From JAEXOD01 sp964652025 (lineage in GTDB: Bacteria; Bacteroidota; Ignavibacteria; Ignavibacteriales; Melioribacteraceae), in the NCBI GenBank assembly GCA_964652025.1, contig CAZYZX010000008.1, forward strand, positions 62,001 through 126,000: a stretch of DNA of 64,000 bases, in the 5' to 3' direction. Position 1 is the stretch's first letter; every line of letters begins with the position of its first letter. This document shows, piece by piece, positions 9,658 through 18,566 of this stretch. The notes beneath the pieces were generated by a model. The model was not told where the DNA came from. It worked only from the letters and a program-made list of their open reading frames with translations, and did no database searches. The position numbers were made by a program, and so were the translations under genes.

Positions 9658-10674
9658 TTAGTAATTTTTACCGTATAAATTTTTATAATAATCTTTATAA
9701 CTTCCAGAAATTATCCTTTCCCACCATTGCTTGTTTTCTAAGTACCAATTAACTGTTTTTACAATGGCTTCTTCAAAACTAAATTCCGGCTTCCAATTTA
9801 GTTCTGTTTTTATTTTTGTAGCATCAATTGCATATCTTCTATCGTGTCCCGGTCTATCCTTTACATATTCTATTAAATCTTCAGATTTACCAAGTATGCC
9901 CAATATAAGCTTTATAATTTGTATATTTTGCATTTCATTTTCTGCGCCAATATTATAAACTTCTCCCGGCACACCTTTATCTAATACAAGCTGAATTGCT
10001 TTATTATGGTCTATTACATAAATCCAATCTCTAACGTTTTTGCCATCACCATAAACAGGTAATTTTTTATTATTAAGTGCATTAATAATCATTAAAGGAA
10101 TAAGCTTTTCTGGAAATTGATATGGACCATAATTATTAGAGCAGCGTGTAATTAAAATTGGCATCTTATAAGTATGATAAAACGCCAATGCCATCATATC
10201 TGCACCGGCTTTACTACTGGAGTAAGGACTATTAGGTGATAGTGGTGTTTTTTCTGTAAAAAATCCCGTTTCACCCAAACTACCATAAACTTCGTCAGTA
10301 GATATTTGCAAAAACCTATTTACTTCGTGCCTTCTGCTTGCTTCTAATAAAACGTTTGTTCCAATTACGTTTGTACGATAAAACACTTCGCTACCTAAAA
10401 TGCTTCTATCTACATGGCTTTCCGCAGCAAAGTTTATTACTTCGTTAATTTTATATTTAGTAAAAATATACTCTACTAACTCGTTATTAGTTATATCTCC
10501 CTTAATAAAAGTGTAATTTTTTTTGCTCTCTACATCTATTAAGTTTTCTAAATTACCCGCATAAGTTAATTTATCTAAATTTATAATTTCTATATCATCG
10601 CGTTCATTTAATACTGTTTTTATGTAATTACTACCAATAAAACCAGCACCACCTGTAACCAAAATTTTTCTCAT
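9658..10674 (-). CDS. rmlB: dTDP-glucose 4,6-dehydratase
   Basis: This 338-residue short-chain dehydrogenase/reductase has the Rossmann motif GGAGFIGSNY (8-17), the catalytic Thr-Asp-Glu triplet at 126-128 (STDEVYG) and the YxxxK pair Y151/K155. Length and motifs match RmlB/RfbB, which converts dTDP-glucose to dTDP-4-keto-6-deoxyglucose, the branch point to dTDP-rhamnose and other deoxysugars. The genes for RmlA, RmlC and RmlD are not in this window. It lies 9 nt after an outer-membrane protein gene and heads the polysaccharide genes proper. Confidence 0.93.
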   Translation of the reverse strand: MRKILVTGGAGFIGSNYIKTVLNERDDIEIINLDKLTYAGNLENLIDVESKKNYTFIKGDITNNELVEYIFTKYKINEVINFAAESHVDRSILGSEVFYRTNVIGTNVLLEASRRHEVNRFLQISTDEVYGSLGETGFFTEKTPLSPNSPYSSSKAGADMMALAFYHTYKMPILITRCSNNYGPYQFPEKLIPLMIINALNNKKLPVYGDGKNVRDWIYVIDHNKAIQLVLDKGVPGEVYNIGAENEMQNIQIIKLILGILGKSEDLIEYVKDRPGHDRRYAIDATKIKTELNWKPEFSFEEAIVKTVNWYLENKQWWERIISGSYKDYYKNLYGKNY

Positions 10675-10683
10675 ATATTCTCC

Positions 10684-11418
10684 TTAGAAAGCAAAAAAGC
10701 CAAAAAATATACCACTAGTTATAAAAAATGAATTATTATTTAATTTAGAAGGAGTATTATAAAGGGTTTGTTCGTTATCTATTTTCCAATCGCCGGATAA
10801 ATCTGTTTGGTAGCCCATACCCAATCTAAATGCTATAAACCTATTTAATGGAATATCTACATTAACTGTTGGAGTAAAGGAAAAAAAGTTTTTATATATT
10901 TTTTTATATTCAGAACCTGTATCTCCATTTTTTATACCATTAAAAACATCATCCCAAACAAAATCCCCCTTGTTTCTATAAATTTCTATAGTAGCACTTC
11001 CACCTCCCATAATAAAACCAAGCGAAACAGCAACATCTTTTATAAAAGGAAGAGTATACTCAACCGTAAAACCACCCATACCTAAGGAGTAATCAACTTG
11101 TGTGCGATATCCATCAATAACTTTTTCTACTTTAGAGCTACCACCATAGCCTAAGCCACCAAAGCGAACGTTATTCCAAAACATTATATATGCATAACCA
11201 GAACCACCATAAGTAATTAAACCAGAGTTTGAAAACTCATCTAAACCTAATAACTTAACTTTATTATTAAGTTCATTTAAGTTAGGAAATATATAAGTGC
11301 CTATTACTCCACCGGCAGCACCAAATTTACTTATATTCCCCACATATTCTTCTTCTTCTTGTGCTATTATGTTACCAACAAGCAATAAAGAAAATATTAT
11401 AAAAAAAAGATGTTTCAT
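10684..11418 (-). CDS. Outer-membrane or secreted Gly-rich protein, unknown function
   Basis: This 244-residue protein has a clear signal peptide (cleavage near residue 19, IIAQ). The mature part is Gly/Tyr/Phe rich with alternating hydrophobic stretches (GGSGYAYIMFWNN, GMGGFTVEYTL) and ends in FFGFFAF, so a small outer-membrane beta-barrel is likely. It is the first gene of the polysaccharide operon and may therefore serve the envelope. No catalytic motif is visible and I do not recognise a named family. Confidence 0.65.
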   Translation of the reverse strand: MKHLFFIIFSLLLVGNIIAQEEEEYVGNISKFGAAGGVIGTYIFPNLNELNNKVKLLGLDEFSNSGLITYGGSGYAYIMFWNNVRFGGLGYGGSSKVEKVIDGYRTQVDYSLGMGGFTVEYTLPFIKDVAVSLGFIMGGGSATIEIYRNKGDFVWDDVFNGIKNGDTGSEYKKIYKNFFSFTPTVNVDIPLNRFIAFRLGMGYQTDLSGDWKIDNEQTLYNTPSKLNNNSFFITSGIFFGFFAF

Positions 11419-11650
11419 AGTTTACCAATTATTTACAAATAAACATAGTAAGTTAGTAAAACTTATTAAAAAATAAAATAAAAAAATTTATGCTCAAATA
11501 TCAATTATGCAAAAGTTAAAACGTCACTTAAGCAATTTGAATTATAAAATTTATAAATTTTACACTAAAAATTTTGCTTTTAATTATAATTTATTATATT
11601 TTATTTAATCAATTTTAACTTAAATTAAGCTACAGTATTAAAGGCAGGTT

Positions 11651-12247
11651 ATGAAGCTTAAAACATTAATCCCTAAATCCGAAGCACGTAAAATAGTTGT
11701 GCAAAGAAGAAGCGAACACACAGAAAGCGAGCTAAAACTAAAAACAAAAAGAATTATTGACAGATTAAGCCAAACAGATGATTATGTGTTCGCTAAAACT
11801 ATTCATTGCTATATAGCTAGTAGACCCGGTGAAGTTGATACAAGAACTTTAATAGACTATATGCACTCTAGCGGAAAGGTTGTTATTATACCAAAACTTA
11901 ATAAGCTAAAAAAAGAATTTAGAAGATTTCAATTTATGGGTTGGGACCACATAACAAAGAATAATGAAGGTTACTATGAACCAATTTACGGCATGGATGA
12001 GGATTTAAGTGATATAGATTTAATTATTGTTCCTGCTTTAGCTGTTTCTTTAAGTGGCCAACGCATTGGCTATGGCGGCGGGTACTACGATAAATTACTT
12101 AAGCAAACTTTTGCTCCTAAAGTTGTTTTAGCTTTCGAATTTCAAATTTTCGATTATATAGAATCTTCTATTACTGATATACGTGTAGATAAAATTATTA
12201 CCGAGCGACGCATAATTAATATTAAAGACAGAATTACTACTTATTAA
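11651..12247 (+). CDS. 5-formyltetrahydrofolate cyclo-ligase
   Basis: This 198-residue protein has the family hallmark GYGGGYYDKLL (140-150), the VPALA segment before it and an N-terminal basic region for ATP/folate binding. The enzyme (EC 6.3.3.2) uses ATP to convert 5-formyl-THF to 5,10-methenyl-THF in one-carbon metabolism. A GGCAGG Shine-Dalgarno lies just upstream. The 232-bp gap to the divergent polysaccharide operon (11419-11650) must hold promoters for both directions; it is very AT-rich and I see no other feature there. Confidence 0.9.
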   Translation: MKLKTLIPKSEARKIVVQRRSEHTESELKLKTKRIIDRLSQTDDYVFAKTIHCYIASRPGEVDTRTLIDYMHSSGKVVIIPKLNKLKKEFRRFQFMGWDHITKNNEGYYEPIYGMDEDLSDIDLIIVPALAVSLSGQRIGYGGGYYDKLLKQTFAPKVVLAFEFQIFDYIESSITDIRVDKIITERRIINIKDRITTY

Positions 12248-12348
12248 TTCTCTTTTTAATTCTGCTTTACTTATACTTTAGGGCTGAATTTTTCTTTAAG
12301 TTTTATTATTTTTATTATTTAGTTTTAAATTTTCTGGATTTTATAAAT

Positions 12349-12858
12349 ATGACTCCTAAAGAATTTAGAGTACTTGGCTTTGCTTTTATTTTAGTTACTG
12401 TTTTATATATATTAAGTTTAACATTAGTTGTTGGTTTTTCTTTTTCCTTAATCTCTTCAATTATTTTTGGGTTATTTTCTGTTTATATTGTTCATAATTC
12501 CATTAATACCAATAGAAAAACAACCCTTATTTTTGCTACTATTATATTTTGTGTTTCTTTATATATTTTTATTGTAAAATATTTCCATATTATAAATATT
12601 TCACAATTGTTATTACCTTTTATATTCTTTTCTTTGGGTGTAATTTTTTTAATGCTTTTTATTTTAAGAACTGAAAATAAAATTTATTTACTAAACTCTT
12701 TGTTTTTATTTTTAGTTTTAGCAGCAATATTATACTTCAAAAACACTTTGGTAATTAATAAAATAAATTTAGTACTATTAAACTTTTTAGATATTAATAG
12801 CCTTATTATAATAATTATAATATTGCTTTTAATTTTTTCTAAAAATAGAAGAAATTAA
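12349..12858 (+). CDS. Six-helix membrane protein, unknown
   Basis: This 169-residue, extremely hydrophobic protein has about six predicted membrane helices (roughly 10-30, 33-52, 60-80, 83-105, 113-130, 136-162) and very short loops, ending in a basic tail KNRRN. I recognise no family motif. It meets the sigma/anti-sigma gene tail to tail with overlapping stop codons (12855-12858). No strong Shine-Dalgarno is visible at its ATG. It is probably a real gene, given uninterrupted membrane-protein composition, but it could be fast-evolving. Confidence 0.55.
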   Translation: MTPKEFRVLGFAFILVTVLYILSLTLVVGFSFSLISSIIFGLFSVYIVHNSINTNRKTTLIFATIIFCVSLYIFIVKYFHIINISQLLLPFIFFSLGVIFLMLFILRTENKIYLLNSLFLFLVLAAILYFKNTLVINKINLVLLNFLDINSLIIIIIILLLIFSKNRRN

Positions 12859-14396
12859 TTACCTAAATAAAGCGAGTGTCCATCTATATTTTTAGACTTT
12901 TTACTATACAATGAAATTTTAAATAAATCCGCATTAATTACACTTTCTTTTGTATTTATACTTATATATTTTTTGTCATAACTACCAAAAGACATTATTT
13001 TATTGGAAACACCATTCTTAACCCAAGATAAAATATATTCTTCATCAGATTTTATTTTTGGTAAGTTATCAACTTGCAATAATGCTTTATTATCATTTAA
13101 AGAAATAAATAATCTAGCTACTACAAAATTAGTACTATCTTTTAATAAAATAGTTTTGTAGCTGCCTAAATTTGCAAAATCTATAAACTCTTGATAATCG
13201 GATACAAAATTAAATGCCAAATCAGATTTTTCTTTTGCAATATCTAATCTTTCTTGCAATTTATTTATTTTGGAGTTAAACGATAAAGATATAATAACTA
13301 ATAGTAGAATAAAAAACAAATTTAATGCAATTAAGGCAAAAAGTAATTTATTACCTTTATTAGTTATAGCACTAAAAGTACTGTTTAATTTTACTTTTAC
13401 ATCTTTAACCACTTCCTTTTTTATTTCTGGCTGTTCGCCTTCACTTAGATTAGAAAGATTTAATTCTTCATCTTCTTTTATTTCTTTTTCTATATCTTCT
13501 TTAATTTCTTTTTTATTATTTTCTAAAATTGGTTGTTCATCTTTTAGTGGCTCTATAAAGTCATTAAATACTATATTAGATTTTATTAACTCTTCTTTTA
13601 TTTTTTCCAATAAATTAACTTTAATTTCTGCGGGCTCTAAAGTTAATGGTAAAAGGGCAACAATATTTTGCAATTCTCCAAAAAGTCTAAGCGATACTTT
13701 ATCTAATTTACCTGCATTATAATAATTAACAAAAGCATCAAAATTTTCTCTATTTAAACAACCTAAAGAAAAAGCGGAAATAAACTCTAAAATTACACTG
13801 TTTTCAGAATTAATAATTGTCTCTTTTTTTATAAGTTTATCGAACAAAGCAAAAATACTATTCATAATTTTTGCTCTGGTAATTTCGGTTGGTAAATTTA
13901 ATTTAGCAACAATTTCATCTATAGTAAAGCCTTCAAAAAATGCGTATTCAATTACTGTTTTTTGCATTTCAGTTAGGCTATTATAGCTATCGTTAAAATC
14001 CTTTTCTGTATTTATGGCTGTTTCTATATCTAATGCAGCTACATCATAACAAAGAGTGGGGATAATATATTGGTTTTCAAAATCTTCGTCGTAATAAACT
14101 TCTATATTCTCAGAGGTTCTATTGCGCCTTAAGCTATCCACAGCGCGGTTACGTGCAAGTAACACAATCCAAGCATAAGCATTATCAGTTTCAAGCGGGA
14201 ATAATTTAGCTTTTTTAAATATTATTAAAAATACTTGCATAAGTATTTGCTCTGCAAGTACATCATCTTTACATATTCTTAAAATTAAAGTAAATAAAAG
14301 TTTATGGTAACGATTATATAATTCCTTAAATGCCTTAAAATTATTTTTAGAAATTAAGTTTAATAATTCAGTATCACTATAATTTTTAAGTTCCAC
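12855..14396 (-). CDS. ECF RNA polymerase sigma factor fused to a membrane anti-sigma factor (RskA-like)
   Basis: This 513-residue single chain joins two partners that are normally separate. Residues about 20-92 are sigma region 2 (AYAWIVLLARNRAVDSLRR at the -10-recognition end). Residues 132-190 are sigma region 4 with its helix-turn-helix (LTEMQKTVIEYAFFEGFTID). Residues about 200-270 resemble the cytoplasmic sigma-binding helices of RskA-type anti-sigmas (AFSLGCLNRENFDAF). An acidic, Lys/Glu-rich linker (275-345) leads to one membrane helix (350-372). The periplasmic part (373-513) resembles the RskA C-terminal domain (EEYILSWVKNG; ending HSLYLGN). Release would need proteolysis or conformational change in one polypeptide. 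There is no HxxxCxxC zinc motif. Confidence 0.8.
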   Translation of the reverse strand: MELKNYSDTELLNLISKNNFKAFKELYNRYHKLLFTLILRICKDDVLAEQILMQVFLIIFKKAKLFPLETDNAYAWIVLLARNRAVDSLRRNRTSENIEVYYDEDFENQYIIPTLCYDVAALDIETAINTEKDFNDSYNSLTEMQKTVIEYAFFEGFTIDEIVAKLNLPTEITRAKIMNSIFALFDKLIKKETIINSENSVILEFISAFSLGCLNRENFDAFVNYYNAGKLDKVSLRLFGELQNIVALLPLTLEPAEIKVNLLEKIKEELIKSNIVFNDFIEPLKDEQPILENNKKEIKEDIEKEIKEDEELNLSNLSEGEQPEIKKEVVKDVKVKLNSTFSAITNKGNKLLFALIALNLFFILLLVIISLSFNSKINKLQERLDIAKEKSDLAFNFVSDYQEFIDFANLGSYKTILLKDSTNFVVARLFISLNDNKALLQVDNLPKIKSDEEYILSWVKNGVSNKIMSFGSYDKKYISINTKESVINADLFKISLYSKKSKNIDGHSLYLGN

Positions 14397-14511
14397 TTTA
14401 ATATTCCTATATTAAATAAACTTTAATTTTAATTAATCTTTAACATTTTATAAATTTTAAATATACTAAAAAGTTAATTAATATTCATTATAAAATAAAA
14501 ATTAAAATTAT

Positions 14512-14519
14512 TATATTTG
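14512..14519 (+). promoter_or_regulatory. Candidate -7 element for alaS
   Basis: TATATTTG matches TAnnTTTG and lies 28 nt ahead of the alaS ATG at 14548; an AGGGA Shine-Dalgarno lies between. No convincing -33 TTTG was found. Confidence 0.3.
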
Positions 14520-14547
14520 AAATTTAAAAAAAAGAAAAAGGGAAATA

Positions 14548-17133
14548 ATGACATCGCGAGAAATTAGACAAAGTTTTTTAGATTTTTTTGCAAAGAAAGA
14601 ACACCATATAGTAAAAAGTGCACCCGTAGTACCCTATGATGACCCCACACTTTTATTTACAAATGCGGGGATGAATCAGTTTAAAGATGTATTTTTAGGC
14701 ACTGGTAAAAGAGATTATAAACGTGCAGCAGATACACAAAAATGTATACGCGTTAGCGGAAAGCATAACGATTTGGAAGAAGTAGGTCACGACACTTACC
14801 ATCATACATTTTTTGAAATGTTGGGGAACTGGTCTTTTGGTGATTATTATAAAGCAGAAGCTATTGAGTGGGCTTGGGAATTATTAACAGAAGTTTGGAA
14901 GCTACCTAAAGAAAGACTTTGGGCAACTGTTTATAGAACCGATGACGAAGCTTTTGAACTTTGGAAACTAAAAACCGATATTAACCCAAACCACATTTTA
15001 CGCTTTGATGAAAAAGATAATTTTTGGGAAATGGGCGACACAGGACCATGCGGACCTTGTAGCGAAATTCATATAAATATAAGCGATGATTACGATAATC
15101 CCGCTTGGGTTAATGCAGGCAAACCTGAATGTATCGAAATCTGGAACCTTGTGTTTATTCAATATAACCGAGATGCAGAAGGTAAATTGCACGAGCTACC
15201 TGCTAAACATGTTGATACTGGTATGGGTTTTGAGCGAATTTGCGCTGTTATTCAAGGTAAAAAATCAAATTACGATACAGATGTTTTTACACCCTTAATT
15301 AATAAAATTTCTCAAATTTCCGGTGTTCCTTATAAAGAAGAAGTGCACCAAATTGCAATGCGCGTTATTGCAGACCACATTAGAACATTAACCTTTGCAA
15401 TTGCAGATGGCGCTACTCCCGGTAACGAAGGACGAGGCTACGTTTTACGTAGAATTTTACGCCGTGCCGCTAGATATGGCAGAAAAATTAACCTTACTGA
15501 TCCTTTCCTTTATAAACTTGTTGATACTTTATGTGAAACTATGGGCGATGTTTTCCCAGAAATTGTGGAAAATGCAGATAAAGTTAAAAATATTATACAT
15601 GCAGAAGAAACAAGTTTTCATACCACTTTAGATAGAGGGATTGAACTATTTGAAGAAGTTGTTAAAAAAGTAAATCAAGCCGGGCTTAACGTTATTCCCG
15701 GTGAAGAAGTATTTAAACTTTACGATACATTTGGCTTCCCTGTAGATTTGACCGCTGTTATGGCTAAAGAAAAAAACTTAGAAATTGACGAAGCCAAATT
15801 TAACACACTTATGAATGAACAAAAAGAACGTGCAAGAAAAGTTACTAAAGAAAAACTTTCCGCACTTAATAACTCTAACTTAGCAGATTTTGGAGAAGAG
15901 TTTAATAACTTGCCCGATACTGTTTTTGTTGGCTATACACATACATCATACGAAAGCAATGTTTTATTTGTAAAAGAATTTGATAATTTGGTTGCAGTTG
16001 TTTTAGATAAAACACCATTTTATCCCGAGTCCGGTGGTCAAGTGGATGACCAGGGAGTTATTGCTTACAATAATCAAAAACTAAATATAACCGCTCTTTC
16101 AAAACTAAATAATAAAATAATTCACTTTATAGAAAAAAGCGATGTTACACCTACTGTTGGTAGCCAAGTAGAAGCAATTGTAGAAAGCAAGCGCCGTAAA
16201 GATATTATGCGTAACCACTCCGCTACACACTTGTTGCATAAAGCATTAAGAAGTGTTTTAGGCACACACGTTAAACAAAGCGGTTCGTTTGTTGGACCAG
16301 ATAGATTGCGTTTTGACTTTAGCCATTACGAAAAACTTAACGAAAACCAACTTAGGTTAATAGAAGAATCCGTTAACGAAAAAATTAGAGAAAGCTTGCC
16401 ACTTATTCACCATAGGGATATTCCTTTTGAAAAAGCAAAAGAGATGGGCGCTTTAATGTTTTTTGGTGATAAATATGGCGATAAAGTTAACGTTGTGCAA
16501 TTTGGTAATTATAGCATGGAGTTTTGCGGCGGAACTCACGTTCCTAATACCGCAGAAATTGGAATGTTTAAAATTATTAGCGAGTCATCTATAGCTGGTG
16601 GTGTTAGAAGAATTGAAGCAGTAACCGGTAGAGGTGTAGAAAAATATTTACAAAATAAAGAAGAAGAAATTATTAAACTACATAATCAAATAGCCGCTTT
16701 AAACGACGAAAAACGTAAATTAGAAAAAGAACTTGCAGAGTTTAAACTAAAAGAAAAACTTGGTGGTATAGATTCTGTTCTAAAAAATAGCTCATTGGTT
16801 AAAGACTTTCCTTTATATAAAGGAAAAATTGAAGCTGCCAGCATGGATGAATTAAAATCCTTTGGAGATGAATTACGCAACAAAATTAAAAGCGGTATAG
16901 GCGTATTATTTTCAGTTATAGATAATAAAGCAGCTATTTTGTGCGTGGTTAGTGATGACTTAATTAAAGATAAAAAGCTTAATGCGGGTAAAATTGTTGG
17001 CGTTCTTGCAAAAGCTGTAGATGGCGGCGGCGGTGGTAAACCACACCTTGCTACTGCTGGTGGTAAATCTGTAGATAAAATTGACCTTGCTTTTGCTAAT
17101 ACCGAAAAATTGATTGAAGAAGTGATAAATTAA
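14548..17133 (+). CDS. alaS: Alanyl-tRNA synthetase
   Basis: This full-length 861-residue class II synthetase charges tRNA-Ala. The N-terminal catalytic core starts with REIRQSFLDFFAKKEHH and carries TLLFTNAGMNQFK (motif 1 region). The editing domain has the zinc-site HSATHLLH near residue 556 and CGGTH near 659. A coiled coil (about 690-735) leads to the C-terminal DHHA1 domain with the glycine-rich GGGGGKPHLATAGG near 830. The start has a GGGA Shine-Dalgarno. It ends 3 nt before the convergent regulator gene with no terminator between. Confidence 0.98.
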   Translation: MTSREIRQSFLDFFAKKEHHIVKSAPVVPYDDPTLLFTNAGMNQFKDVFLGTGKRDYKRAADTQKCIRVSGKHNDLEEVGHDTYHHTFFEMLGNWSFGDYYKAEAIEWAWELLTEVWKLPKERLWATVYRTDDEAFELWKLKTDINPNHILRFDEKDNFWEMGDTGPCGPCSEIHINISDDYDNPAWVNAGKPECIEIWNLVFIQYNRDAEGKLHELPAKHVDTGMGFERICAVIQGKKSNYDTDVFTPLINKISQISGVPYKEEVHQIAMRVIADHIRTLTFAIADGATPGNEGRGYVLRRILRRAARYGRKINLTDPFLYKLVDTLCETMGDVFPEIVENADKVKNIIHAEETSFHTTLDRGIELFEEVVKKVNQAGLNVIPGEEVFKLYDTFGFPVDLTAVMAKEKNLEIDEAKFNTLMNEQKERARKVTKEKLSALNNSNLADFGEEFNNLPDTVFVGYTHTSYESNVLFVKEFDNLVAVVLDKTPFYPESGGQVDDQGVIAYNNQKLNITALSKLNNKIIHFIEKSDVTPTVGSQVEAIVESKRRKDIMRNHSATHLLHKALRSVLGTHVKQSGSFVGPDRLRFDFSHYEKLNENQLRLIEESVNEKIRESLPLIHHRDIPFEKAKEMGALMFFGDKYGDKVNVVQFGNYSMEFCGGTHVPNTAEIGMFKIISESSIAGGVRRIEAVTGRGVEKYLQNKEEEIIKLHNQIAALNDEKRKLEKELAEFKLKEKLGGIDSVLKNSSLVKDFPLYKGKIEAASMDELKSFGDELRNKIKSGIGVLFSVIDNKAAILCVVSDDLIKDKKLNAGKIVGVLAKAVDGGGGGKPHLATAGGKSVDKIDLAFANTEKLIEEVIN

Positions 17134-17136
17134 TCT

Positions 17137-18480
17137 TTAGCGTATTAATCCATATTTATGCATTAAGCGCCAAAGTGTAGTACGACTAATACCTAACTCG
17201 TCAGCAGTTGTGTTTTTATTCCATTTGTTTTTAGCCAGCGAGTTAAGTATTACGTCTTTTGTTATTTTATTTGGCTTTATCTTTATCTCTAATTCTTCCT
17301 TTTTTGTATTAGTATGTAAGTTTTCTTTTATAAATGGGGGCAATTTAGATGCTAATATAATCGAATTTTCTGCTGTTCTAACAAATGCATATTCAATTAT
17401 ATTTTCAAGCTCTCTAACATTTCCGGGATAATTATATTTAATTAAAACATCAATTGCTTCGTCAGATAAATCTTTTATATTTTTATCATAAATTAAACTA
17501 AACTTGTTTAAAAAGTGATTTATTAAAGGTATAATGTCAGATTTTCTTTCCCTTAATGGTGGTAAATGTATTGGTATTACATTTAATCTATAAAATAAAT
17601 CCTCTCGTAGCGCTCCTGTTTCTAAAGCAACTTTTATATTTTTATTTGTTGCAGCTATAACTCTTACGTTTACTTTTCTAGTTAAAGATTCCCCAATCCT
17701 TTCAAATGTTCCCTCTTGCAATACTCTTAACAATTGTAATTGGGTTTGTACAGGAATTTCCCCAATTTCATCTAAAAATATTGTACCACCATCTGCAACT
17801 TCAAAGCGTCCCGGTCTATCTTTAATTGCATCTGTAAATGCGCCCTTTACATGACCAAAAAGCTCTGCAGCTAATAAATTTGGAGGAAATACCGCACAAT
17901 TTATCTTAATAAAAGGTTTGTCTTTTCTTTTAGAAATAGTTTGTATAGCATTAGCCACCATCTCTTTACCCGTGCCACTTTCTCCTGTTATAAATACTGG
18001 TGCATCACTATCTTTTATCTCTTTTAGTAGCTCATATATCTCTTGCATTTGGCTACTTTTGCCTATTATTCCGTAAAAATCAGATTCCTTCATCAAACTT
18101 AAGCGCAATTGCTCAGATTCTGATAACTCCCTAAAAGTTATTATCCCACCTATTGGGTTATTTTCTCCATCATACAAAATCGATGAGTTTAATATAATAT
18201 CTTGCTTTATTCCGCTTTTTTTGTATAACTCGTAGTTAAAATCCGAAATAGTTTTTTTCGACTTTAATGCTATGGAAATGGGACAATCTTTAGCACACTC
18301 ACCCGGTTTTATAACATATTTGCAAAATTTGCCAATTACTTCATTTCGTAAATATCCGGTCAATTTTTCAGCGGCAGAATTAAAATAAACAATCCTAAAA
18401 TCCTTATTTACAGCAATAACCCCTTCACTAATGCTGTCTAATATAAAATCTTTTAAATTAGAATTGTTTAAGTTTATCAT
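17137..18480 (-). CDS. PAS-domain sigma54-dependent transcriptional activator
   Basis: This 447-residue protein has a PAS domain (about 8-118), an AAA+ domain (138-375) with Walker A GESGTGKE (166-173), GAFTDA at the sigma54-contact loop (213-218; the commoner form is GAFTGA) and Walker B GGTIFLDE (231-238), then a Fis-type helix-turn-helix (about 410-447). It activates sigma54 promoters by ATP-driven remodelling. The PAS has three close cysteines, C53, C62 and C66 (CX8CX3CP), which could bind a metal, haem or Fe-S centre. There is no receiver domain. It sits directly upstream of nothing on its strand, but beside the cytochrome operon. I found no sigma54 -24/-12 site near that operon. Confidence 0.9.
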   Translation of the reverse strand: MINLNNSNLKDFILDSISEGVIAVNKDFRIVYFNSAAEKLTGYLRNEVIGKFCKYVIKPGECAKDCPISIALKSKKTISDFNYELYKKSGIKQDIILNSSILYDGENNPIGGIITFRELSESEQLRLSLMKESDFYGIIGKSSQMQEIYELLKEIKDSDAPVFITGESGTGKEMVANAIQTISKRKDKPFIKINCAVFPPNLLAAELFGHVKGAFTDAIKDRPGRFEVADGGTIFLDEIGEIPVQTQLQLLRVLQEGTFERIGESLTRKVNVRVIAATNKNIKVALETGALREDLFYRLNVIPIHLPPLRERKSDIIPLINHFLNKFSLIYDKNIKDLSDEAIDVLIKYNYPGNVRELENIIEYAFVRTAENSIILASKLPPFIKENLHTNTKKEELEIKIKPNKITKDVILNSLAKNKWNKNTTADELGISRTTLWRLMHKYGLIR

Positions 18481-18510
18481 AAAAACCCGCTAATTTATTC
18501 ATTAATAATA

Positions 18511-18518
18511 CAAAAATA
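18511..18518 (-). promoter_or_regulatory. Candidate -7 element for the sigma54 activator gene
   Basis: Read on the minus strand the site is TATTTTTG, matching TAnnTTTG, 30 nt ahead of the ATG at 18480. It lies just after the terminator of the cytochrome operon, so the regulator has room for its own promoter. Confidence 0.3.
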
Positions 18519-18524
18519 TAAAAA

Positions 18525-18552
18525 AAAAGGCTACTTTAAAAAGTAGCCTTTT
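18525..18552. terminator. Bidirectional intrinsic terminator
   Basis: GGCTACTTT (18529-18537) pairs with AAAGTAGCC (18540-18548), flanked by A and T tracts on both sides. On the minus strand it follows the last cytochrome gene (ending 18567) and gives GGCTACTTTTTAAAGTAGCC then a T run. Confidence 0.85.
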
Positions 18553-18566
18553 AAAATAATTTTAAA

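Noticed and set aside
13270..13722. A 150-residue Ser/Leu-rich frame on the opposite strand of the sigma/anti-sigma gene.
   Set aside because: It is antisense to the Glu/Lys-rich linker, where absence of stops follows from the codons used; no Shine-Dalgarno or family match.
17840..17865. Loss of function of the sigma54 activator because its loop reads GAFTDA.
   Set aside because: GAFTDA with the following RPGRFE is, as far as I know, a common variant in PAS-type activators, and all other AAA+ motifs are intact.
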